Source of the DNA: an uncultured Clostridia bacterium
Lineage (GTDB): Bacteria > Bacillota > Clostridia > Peptostreptococcales > Anaerovoracaceae
NCBI GenBank assembly: GCA_946402595.1
Contig: CAMIWY010000062.1
Span: forward strand, 1 to 7,462
Direction: 5' to 3'
Length of the DNA: 7,462 bases
The translations under genes and the position numbers were made by a program. Positions 1 through 4,848 of the stretch are shown here, piece by piece. Numbering within the stretch: the stretch's first letter is position 1; the number at the start of each line of letters is the position of its first letter. The notes below the pieces were generated by a model. It saw only the letters and a program-made list of their open reading frames with translations. It was not told the DNA's origin and searched no databases.

Positions 1-719
1 TAGTCGCTGCCGAGTGCATACAGCATGCGGGCCATGTCCTTGTGGGCATTGCCTCTCTGGTTCTGGATGTCATTGCCGGAATGACCGCCGCGGTAGTCTC
101 TTATTTTGAGAATCACAGCAGTTCCTTTCACCTCACTCCTGGTGAAAGGGATCACGATGTCGCATATCTTGGCGCCTGCGCAGCCGACTGTCAGGCGACC
201 TTCGTCCTCACCGTCAAGGTTCAGCATTTTGCGTCCCTTGAGAAGGGATGTGTCCAGATTGTGCACGCCATCCATTCCGATTTCCTCATCAACAGTGAAA
301 AGCGCCTCGATCGGCGGATGCGGTATATCGTCACTTGCCAGGACAGCCATTGCGAATGCCAGTGCAAAACCGTCGTCGGCCCCGAGTGTCGTTCCGCGTG
401 CTCCGACGTAGTTGCCGTCCACGAAAAGGTCCAGAGGCTCCGTGTCGAAGTCATGGTCTGAATCAAGTGTCTTTGCTGCCACCATGTCCATGTGGCCCTG
501 CATGATAACAGGTTCGCTGTCCTCATAGCCCGGAGTTCCCGGCTTGTAGATGATCACGTTGCCTGTCTCATCCTGAACATAGTCAAGCCCGTGGTCCTTA
601 GCGAACTGCACGCAAAAAGCGCTGATCTTTTCGTCCCTGTATGTTCTTCTCGGGACCATGGACAGCGCTTCGAATTGCTCAAATACTTCCTTTGGTTCGA
701 TGTTACTCAGTACACCCAT
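1..719 (-). CDS. pepD: Cytosolic M20C metallodipeptidase (PepD / Xaa-His dipeptidase), N-terminal 239 residues
   Basis: The reading frame starts at 719 and leaves the window on the left without a stop, so only the N-terminal half is present. It matches the M20C family (aminoacyl-histidine dipeptidase, PepD), cytosolic two-metal enzymes that cleave dipeptides such as Xaa-His. Visible active-site motifs are GHMDM (metal ligand His76, Asp78), GADDG (bridging Asp115), DEEIGM (general base Glu145, metal ligand Glu146) and the Asp169 region in LNLDGED. GGHSGNDI at 211-218 marks entry into the lid or dimerisation domain. There is no signal peptide. AAGGAG at 727-732 on the minus strand sits seven bases before the ATG and supports the start. 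The motif usually written PRxSxxE near residue 25 reads PRRTYRDE here, a small variation. The gene lies 111 bases downstream of the repeat protein at 831-1451 and may have its own promoter. Family assignment is firm; dipeptide preference is inferred. Confidence 0.93.
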   Translation of the reverse strand, partial: MGVLSNIEPKEVFEQFEALSMVPRRTYRDEKISAFCVQFAKDHGLDYVQDETGNVIIYKPGTPGYEDSEPVIMQGHMDMVAAKTLDSDHDFDTEPLDLFVDGNYVGARGTTLGADDGFALAFAMAVLASDDIPHPPIEALFTVDEEIGMDGVHNLDTSLLKGRKMLNLDGEDEGRLTVGCAGAKICDIVIPFTRSEVKGTAVILKIRDYRGGHSGNDIQNQRGNAHKDMARMLYALGSD

Positions 720-759
720 GTTATTGCTCCTTACAATGCGTTAACAGATACATTTAACA

Positions 760-777
760 GCAGGCACATGTGCCTGC
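760..777. promoter_or_regulatory. 18-bp perfect palindrome between the repeat protein and pepD
   Basis: The sequence GCAGGCACATGTGCCTGC is a perfect inverted repeat with no spacer. It lies 53 bases past the stop of the leftward gene at 831 and 40 bases before the pepD start. In the leftward direction it is followed by TGTTAAATG and not by a U-tract, so it is a poor intrinsic terminator. Its position at or just after the predicted pepD transcription start would suit a dimeric repressor operator. A short copy TTAACAG occurs twice beside it (741-747 and 754-760). The palindrome is certain; the function is open. Confidence 0.45.
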
Positions 778-783
778 AATGCA

Positions 784-812
784 ATAGTAACGCAAAGGAG
801 CTTTAACGTAAA
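784..812 (-). promoter_or_regulatory. Candidate sigma-A-type promoter for pepD
   Basis: On the minus strand TTTACG (812-807) and TACTAT (789-784) are separated by 17 bases. Each matches the consensus at four of six positions. Transcription would begin near 777, at the edge of the 18-bp palindrome, and run into pepD with a leader of roughly 55-60 bases. The hexamers are only moderately good, so this is a candidate. Confidence 0.35.
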
Positions 813-830
813 AGGAATTAATTGGTCATA

Positions 831-1451
831 TTAGCCGAGCTGCTTGTTGCACCACTCCTGCCATGCCTTGACAGTCTTAGGTCCTCTCTCACCGTCGACC
901 TCAACGCCAAGGAACTTCTGCATAGCCCTGGATGTGCCTGCGCCCCAGAAACCGTCAGCCTCAGCGCCGACCTTCTTCTGGATAGCCTTGATGGTCTCTT
1001 CTCCCATGATGCCGTCTTCCTTGCATCCGAGGATGTGCTGTGTAGTAGTGATGGTCTTCTTGCCCCACTCACCGTCTACAGCCAGCTTGTATGCGGAGTT
1101 AGCTGCAGCTTTGGCCTTTGCTGCTTCTGCTGCCTCTTCTTCCTTAGCCTTGGCTTCTTCTGCAGCCTTAGCCTTTGCTTCTTCTTCAGCCTTAGCCTTA
1201 GCCTCAGCTTCTGCCTTAGCCTTAGCCTCAGCCTCTGCCTTGATCTTGGCTTCTACCTCTGCAGCCTTAGCCTTTGCTGCCTCAGCTGCTTCTGCTGCAG
1301 CATCTGCAACTGCGTTAGTCTTTACTTCAGCTGCCTTCTTTACCTCTGCCGCCTTGGTCTCTACGGCAGTCTTAGCCTTAACGCCGGCTTCCTTAGCCTT
1401 TGCTTCGGTCTCTTCCTTGGTTGACTTTTTAAACTTATCAAATAATCCCAT
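831..1451 (-). CDS. Ala/Lys/Glu-rich helical protein with four C-terminal peptidoglycan-binding-like repeats
   Basis: This 206-residue protein has three parts. Residues 1-10 (MGLFDKFKKS) look like a short amphipathic membrane-contacting helix. Residues about 14-118 are almost only Ala, Lys and Glu and should form a long charged helix or coiled coil. The C-terminus holds four repeats of exactly 20 residues beginning at Asp126, Asp146, Asp166 and Asp186, pattern DGxxGxxTxxAxQxxxG, resembling the peptidoglycan-binding repeats of cell-wall hydrolases and phage endolysins. No catalytic domain, signal peptide, sortase motif or transmembrane segment is visible, so secretion is not explained. I chose the ATG at 1451 because AAAGAGGTG (1464-1456) lies at proper spacing; an upstream ATG at 1475 would add eight residues without such a site. 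The charged helix probably acts as a spacer. No specific role is known to me; the wall-binding call rests on repeat resemblance only. Confidence 0.8.
   Translation of the reverse strand: MGLFDKFKKSTKEETEAKAKEAGVKAKTAVETKAAEVKKAAEVKTNAVADAAAEAAEAAKAKAAEVEAKIKAEAEAKAKAEAEAKAKAEEEAKAKAAEEAKAKEEEAAEAAKAKAAANSAYKLAVDGEWGKKTITTTQHILGCKEDGIMGEETIKAIQKKVGAEADGFWGAGTSRAMQKFLGVEVDGERGPKTVKAWQEWCNKQLG
1190..1237 (-). repeat. Two tandem 24-bp units inside the Ala/Lys/Glu helix
   Basis: Bases 1190-1213 and 1214-1237 are adjacent copies that differ at one position of 24. Together they encode AEAEAKAK twice. The surrounding GCCTTAGCCT-like stretches suggest the whole charged helix grew by duplication of short units. 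Such a segment can change length between strains by slippage in multiples of 8 residues without breaking the frame. Confidence 0.8.
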
Positions 1452-1560
1452 TTTGCACCTCTTTCTGCCGGTCATTGATCAGATTCCCGGCTCCATCGTC
1501 AGAATTACGATATACATGGTAATTATAATCCATAATCACCTTCTGTTCAATCACCTGCAC
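1438..1560 (-). CDS. Possible small ORF (31-40 residues) overlapping the start of the repeat protein
   Basis: An open frame runs to a TGA at 1440-1438, inside the first codons of the gene that starts at 1451, in a different frame. With the ATG at 1533 it encodes 31 residues beginning MDYNYHVYRN; AGAAGGTGA lies three bases before that ATG. With the GTG at 1560 it encodes 40 residues, and the strongest Shine-Dalgarno in the region, AGGAGGTG (1578-1571), is ten bases upstream. The 14-base overlap with the next gene would allow translational coupling. Against it: a good promoter (1522-1550) overlaps its beginning, the ORF is short enough to arise by chance, and I recognise no family. It could be a leader peptide, a small coupled gene, or nothing. 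Confidence 0.25.
   Translation of the reverse strand: MQVIEQKVIMDYNYHVYRNSDDGAGNLINDRQKEVQNGII
1522..1550 (-). promoter_or_regulatory. Sigma-A-type promoter, proximal, for the repeat protein
   Basis: On the minus strand TTGAAC (1550-1545) and a perfect TATAAT (1527-1522) are separated by 17 bases. Transcription would start near 1515, leaving a leader of about 60 bases before the ATG at 1451. This is the best-looking promoter for that gene. Confidence 0.6.
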
Positions 1561-1652
1561 CCACCGGCGGCACCTCCTGTGTGTATCGCCCCCTTTCGTT
1601 CTGACGCGAATACTGTGCTCTTATTTCAGGGTATATCCGTGCGGCAGATTTA

Positions 1653-1661
1653 TGCTATTAT
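1653..1661 (+). promoter_or_regulatory. Extended -10 candidate for the STAS-kinase gene
   Basis: TGCTATTAT is an extended -10 element (TG, one base, then TATTAT, five of six to consensus). No good -35 hexamer lies 16-18 bases upstream, which extended -10 promoters tolerate. The start codon at 1705 is about 37 bases past the expected initiation point. A perfect TTGACA at 1667-1672 lies downstream of this element and has no -10 partner at correct spacing, so I do not call it a promoter by itself. Confidence 0.35.
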
Positions 1662-1685
1662 AATAATTGACATAGTATGTGTAAT
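1657..1685 (-). promoter_or_regulatory. Second, distal leftward promoter candidate
   Basis: On the minus strand ATTACA (1685-1680) and TATAAT (1662-1657) are spaced by 17 bases. A transcript from here would include the strong AGGAGGTG at 1578-1571 and the possible small ORF before reaching the gene at 1451. The AT-rich -10 element overlaps the rightward candidate at 1653-1661, so polymerase binding on the two strands would compete. Confidence 0.4.
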
Positions 1686-1704
1686 TATTCGGGAGAGAAT
1701 AACT

Positions 1705-2889
1705 ATGAAAGAAGTACGAGTTGAAGTAACTGATGAAATGATCAGGATATGGCTGAGCGGTCATATCGATTCAACCAACGCGGATGCTGTCAAAGCCGAG
1801 CTCTTTGATCAGATCGGCGATACCGCAGGGCCTGTCACAGTAGACGCATCCGGACTTGAATATATATCCAGCGCGGGGCTCAGGATCCTGCTCCAGCTGC
1901 GCAAGAGACATGCAGACATGCACATCACTGATGTAAGCCCTGAGGTCTATGAGGTATTTGACGTTACAGGCTTCACTCAGATGATGGAAGTTTCGAGAGC
2001 TTACAGGAAAGTGTCCATAGACGGCTGTGAAGTCATCGGCAAAGGAGCCAACGGCACCATTTACAGGATAGACATGGATAATGTCGTAAAGGTGTATAAC
2101 AATGCGGACGCTCTTGAGGATATCCAGCATGAACGCGAAGTCGCAAGACTCGCTCTGATACTCGGCATCCCTACCGCTATCTCATACGATATAGTAAAGG
2201 TCGGTGACAGCTACGGTTCGGTATTCGAGCTTCTGAACGCAATGTCGTTCTCCAAGATCCTTGAAACTGAGCCTGAGCGCCTTGACTGGTGCGTCAGCGA
2301 GTATGTCGAGCTGCTCCGCAAGATCCATGATACAGAGGTCCCTTCAGGCAAGCTCCCTGACATGAAGAAAACAGCTCTCGGATGGGCAAAATTCATGAAG
2401 GACTACCTCCCTGAAGAGACAGGATGCAGGCTGGTAAAGCTCGTTGAGGACGTTCCTTATAACGATCACATGATCCACGGTGACTATCACACCAAGAATG
2501 TCGTGCTCACAAATGACGAGGTGCTGCTGATCGACATGGATACACTCGCAGTCGGCGACCCTGTATTCGAATTCGCATCGATATTCAATGCGCTCATCGG
2601 ATTCTATGAACTGGATCATGACGGAGTAGTCGATTTCCAGGGGTTCAGCTATGACACTTCAGTCACCTTCTGGAACAAGGTCATGGCAGCCTATGCGGGA
2701 ACTGACGATGCTTCAGTGATTGGAAGCCTTACTGACCGGGCTCGCATTGTAGGCTACACCCGCCTTATAAGAAGATCCATCAGAAGAGGCGGCCTTGAAG
2801 ATGCACAGAAGAAGAAAGAGATCGACCACTGGACGGAAGAGCTCACGGAGCTTGTCGGAAAGACAGACAGTCTGTCATATAACGCATGA
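1705..2889 (+). CDS. STAS domain fused to an APH-fold kinase
   Basis: The 394-residue product joins two domains. Residues about 1-103 form a STAS domain of the SpoIIAA/RsbV type: VDASGLEYISSAGLR places Ser56 (Ser-Ala-Gly) where these antagonists are phosphorylated, and Asp47 and Asp86 lie in the expected loops. Residues about 104-394 form a kinase of the aminoglycoside-phosphotransferase fold, like the TIGR02172 group of uncharacterised kinases: glycine loop at 112-117 (GKGANG), Lys129 in VVKVY, acidic helix residues Glu143/Glu145, catalytic loop HGDYHTKN (Asp260, Asn265) and metal-binding Asp277 in LIDMD. No membrane segment is present, so it should be cytosolic. GGAGA at 1692-1696 lies eight bases before the ATG. 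The frame also stays open far upstream, but that part is the antisense of the Ala-rich gene and begins before any ribosome site. Whether the kinase phosphorylates its own STAS serine, another protein or a small molecule cannot be told from the sequence; the fold assignments are secure. Confidence 0.9.
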   Translation: MKEVRVEVTDEMIRIWLSGHIDSTNADAVKAELFDQIGDTAGPVTVDASGLEYISSAGLRILLQLRKRHADMHITDVSPEVYEVFDVTGFTQMMEVSRAYRKVSIDGCEVIGKGANGTIYRIDMDNVVKVYNNADALEDIQHEREVARLALILGIPTAISYDIVKVGDSYGSVFELLNAMSFSKILETEPERLDWCVSEYVELLRKIHDTEVPSGKLPDMKKTALGWAKFMKDYLPEETGCRLVKLVEDVPYNDHMIHGDYHTKNVVLTNDEVLLIDMDTLAVGDPVFEFASIFNALIGFYELDHDGVVDFQGFSYDTSVTFWNKVMAAYAGTDDASVIGSLTDRARIVGYTRLIRRSIRRGGLEDAQKKKEIDHWTEELTELVGKTDSLSYNA

Positions 2890-2902
2890 CATCCGGCATC
2901 AC

Positions 2903-2945
2903 AAAAGCCTTCAGCATATCACACGACAGTGCCGAAGGCTTTTTT
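2903..2945. terminator. Rho-independent terminator, probably bidirectional
   Basis: AAAAGCCTTC (2903-2912) pairs with GAAGGCTTTT (2934-2943), followed by more T to 2945. The 21-base loop contains a further CAC/GTG pairing. It lies 14 bases past the STAS-kinase stop. Read leftward, the stem is followed by a four-T run, so it may also stop transcripts of the convergent gene that ends at 2981. Confidence 0.88.
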
Positions 2946-2980
2946 CATGTCTTCTTTCTGTTCCCTTCTGCCGGGAAATA

Positions 2981-3253
2981 TCAGTGCCAGTCTGACTCCT
3001 TCATGGATCCCTCCCTGTATGCCTCAGGGATCCATTTTGAAGGATTGTCCAGGCCTCTCCATCTTTTGCGCTTTTTACCGCCTTTAGGCTTCTTGTATTT
3101 CTTCCTGAAATCCAGACAGAGCATCGTAAGGTCGTCGAACTGAGGCGCTTTGCCTACCAGAACAGAGCCGACCATCGTAGCCGATGTCAGCTTGGTAGCC
3201 AGTGATTTATCTTTAATGTCCTCATCTGTCCAGGCTTTTGTGAAATTTTCCAT
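2981..3253 (-). CDS. Small basic protein carrying the C-terminal motif of SpoIIE/RsbU-type PP2C phosphatases; possible remnant
   Basis: The 90-residue product contains APQFDDLTMLCLDF at 36-49, the characteristic final strand of SpoIIE/RsbU-family PP2C serine phosphatases, including the metal-binding Asp pair (Asp40-Asp41). None of the earlier phosphatase motifs is present, and the 100 bases upstream do not encode them in any minus-strand frame. So this cannot be a working PP2C. Residues 50-66 are very basic (KKYKKPKGGKKRKRWRG) and the last 23 residues are acidic-aromatic; neither tail is usual for the family. I use the ATG at 3253 because CGGAGAA (3269-3263) precedes it by nine bases; a TTG at 3280 would add nine residues. 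It is either the decayed end of a lost phosphatase gene that happens to have a start, or a small gene re-using that fold piece. Its neighbour across the shared terminator is a STAS-kinase, the natural counterpart of such a phosphatase. Confidence 0.6.
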   Translation of the reverse strand: MENFTKAWTDEDIKDKSLATKLTSATMVGSVLVGKAPQFDDLTMLCLDFRKKYKKPKGGKKRKRWRGLDNPSKWIPEAYREGSMKESDWH

Positions 3254-3331
3254 GTGTATCAGTTCTCCGGTGATCCGCAATCAGATACGGCCTACCGGTA
3301 TTGTAGAATAAGTCTGGTGATTATCGCGATA

Positions 3332-3366
3332 TTCCGGCTCATTCTCCCGCTGTTCCGGTTCATTCT
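3332..3366. repeat. Two direct 14-bp copies with a 21-bp period at the end of the C39-like gene
   Basis: TTCCGGCTCATTCT (3332-3345) and TTCCGGTTCATTCT (3353-3366) differ at one position and are 21 bases apart. On the minus strand, in the frame that is not used by the peptidase gene, they read as heptads QNEPEQR and ENEPEYR followed by a degenerate DNHQTYS. The second copy overlaps the stop codon of the gene that ends at 3360. Confidence 0.7.
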
Positions 3367-3989
3367 GCCTGTGCAGGTCTTCTGTCTGCGGAAAACAGCA
3401 CGAGTCCTCCGCGCCTTATGTGCCCTGTGTCCCACAGTCTCCTGAGATCAAGCCACTCATACGAGCTGTATGTGACAGCCTTCACGAGCATGGTGCCCCG
3501 GTCCTGCAGATCATATCCGTTTATAAGGAACCAGTGCCAGTTGTAGTCGGAAAATCTCCTGTCCCTGTGATTGAGTATGAGTGTCGGGACCGGATATCCT
3601 GCATCGATCTGACGCCTGATCGCCTCCGCCGCAGCTTCGTACGGTTCGGTGCCTTCCAGAGTCGTCATGGATATCGAATCCACGCCCCTGTCTCTCAGGT
3701 ATTTTGCATATCCGTTCACGAATATCTCTGTCCTGTCGATCCCGGACATCCGCGGCCACAGATACTTCTCCATCATGTGCGCAAAATCCACATATTCGCG
3801 TTTTGAGAGCCTGTGCGCATCAAAAGGGTATATTCCCTCTATTCCGAGATTCAGCGCAAAATACAGGCTGCTGTCGCATGCCGTCTCAGCGCCGCAGCCT
3901 CCGATACGCATCATAAAAGAGCGGAACCATTCCTGGCTGCCGCCGTATGAATTTCCTATGCAGAAATGTTCAAGCTCCCTTTTGCTCAT
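3360..3989 (-). CDS. C39-like (papain-fold) cysteine peptidase family protein, cytosolic
   Basis: The 209-residue protein resembles a clostridial group of C39-like proteins. Candidate catalytic residues are Gln19 (GGSQEW), Cys32 in GGCGAETACDS, His152 in NWHWFLINGYD and the following Asn157 or Asp160. The C-terminus GGLVLF at 194-199 is the last strand expected for the fold, so the protein looks complete. No leader-peptide-processing ABC transporter is attached and there is no signal peptide, unlike bacteriocin-processing C39 enzymes. Its ATG lies 20 bases inside the end of the EamA transporter gene, with AAAGGA five bases before it, which implies translational coupling. Substrate is unknown; the family could also act as a transferase or an inactive binder. 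The fold call is fairly secure, the peptidase activity is inference. Confidence 0.75.
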   Translation of the reverse strand: MSKRELEHFCIGNSYGGSQEWFRSFMMRIGGCGAETACDSSLYFALNLGIEGIYPFDAHRLSKREYVDFAHMMEKYLWPRMSGIDRTEIFVNGYAKYLRDRGVDSISMTTLEGTEPYEAAAEAIRRQIDAGYPVPTLILNHRDRRFSDYNWHWFLINGYDLQDRGTMLVKAVTYSSYEWLDLRRLWDTGHIRRGGLVLFSADRRPAQAE

Positions 3990-4848
3990 GCGGATCCTTT
4001 CTTACTGTTATGAGCACTCCCAGGAACACCAGCACGATCCCTGCTATCTGCCTCAGGCTTATGGACTCCCCGAGCATCAGATATGAGAAAAGCGCCACGA
4101 ATACCGGCTGCGAAGCGTAGATAAGTGTCGTGTGCCCTGCCGTGCTCAGCTTCTCTGCTGTCGTCTGGAGTATGAATCCGAGCGCTCCGCACCCGAGTGC
4201 CAGATACAGCAGCTGACCCCAGCCTGCAGCGCTTGCAGGAAGCCTGAGTCCGTCCTCAAGGATGAGAGAGAATATGAATCCGTAAACGGAAACGAATATG
4301 AGCTGGAATGTGCCGAGCAGCACCGGATCATCCTCTCTTGCATATCTCTCTGTGTACAGCATCTGGAATGAATAGAAGAATGCGCTCATTATGCACACGC
4401 AGTCTCCCCTGTTCAGTGTAAAGTCACCCGACAGGCACATGAGTCCTACGCCTGTAAGGGTTATGAATATGCTGATGACATGAGCCCTGTCAGGCGGAAC
4501 CTTCTCCTGCGCGAAGATTATGAGCGGTGTGAAGAAAGCCACCAGGCTCATCATGAAGCCGGCATTGGATGCCGTGGTATATTTGCAGCCTACTACCATG
4601 CACAGGTATGAGAGAAACAGGAATGTCCCCAGAATGAATGCATGAATGGATGTCCTGCGGTCGAGGTTCCTGTACCGCCTGAAGAAAATAACAAAGCAGG
4701 CAGCGAACGCAATAAGGAATCTCAGCGCGACCATATTGAAAACATCAAGCTCTGCAAGTATCTGCTTGGAGAATATAGTCATCGCGCCGAAGATCATCGT
4801 CGCTGCCAGCATCATCATATCGCCTGCAAGGTAATTTGGCTTTTTCAT
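3970..4848 (-). CDS. EamA family (drug/metabolite transporter superfamily) permease
   Basis: The 292-residue protein has ten hydrophobic segments arranged as two EamA repeats, about 8-139 and 148-283, the usual length and layout of DMT-superfamily carriers that export amino acids, metabolites or drugs across the cytoplasmic membrane. The second repeat ends with the common pattern of a Pro (Gln247-Pro248) and LGES (259-262) before the last two helices. Its ATG overlaps the stop of the AI-2E transporter gene as ATGA (4848-4845), and there is no separate strong ribosome site, so it is probably translated by re-initiation. The 3' end overlaps the C39-like gene by 20 bases. Substrate cannot be read from the sequence. 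Confidence 0.92.
   Translation of the reverse strand: MKKPNYLAGDMMMLAATMIFGAMTIFSKQILAELDVFNMVALRFLIAFAACFVIFFRRYRNLDRRTSIHAFILGTFLFLSYLCMVVGCKYTTASNAGFMMSLVAFFTPLIIFAQEKVPPDRAHVISIFITLTGVGLMCLSGDFTLNRGDCVCIMSAFFYSFQMLYTERYAREDDPVLLGTFQLIFVSVYGFIFSLILEDGLRLPASAAGWGQLLYLALGCGALGFILQTTAEKLSTAGHTTLIYASQPVFVALFSYLMLGESISLRQIAGIVLVFLGVLITVRKDPHEQKGA

Noticed and set aside
822..1424. Plus-strand ORF rich in Leu, Ser, Cys and Phe, looking like a membrane protein
   Set aside because: Shadow of the repetitive helix coding region on the minus strand; low-complexity sequence with no family resemblance.
1667..1672. Perfect TTGACA before the STAS-kinase gene
   Set aside because: No acceptable -10 hexamer lies 15-19 bases downstream; the expected position is CGGGAG, part of the ribosome site. 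It was not called a promoter.
844..1704. In-frame upstream extension of the STAS-kinase frame with a long Ala/Ser-rich sequence
   Set aside because: It is the antisense of the Ala/Lys/Glu-rich gene, whose codons read as GCx/TCx on the other strand and seldom give stops. The STAS domain starts at 1705 and has its own ribosome site there.
3300..3305. TACAAT (minus strand) as a -10 for the gene at 2981-3253
   Set aside because: No matching -35 at normal spacing; too weak to list as a promoter.
3323..3330. ATCGCGAT palindrome, with TACCGGTA nearby at 3293-3300
   Set aside because: Eight-base palindromes are common by chance and there is no stem with a T-run, so I do not call a terminator or operator.
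3254..3445. Plus-strand hydrophobic 63-residue ORF
   Set aside because: Antisense to the end of the C39-like gene and the intergenic region; no ribosome site or family resemblance.
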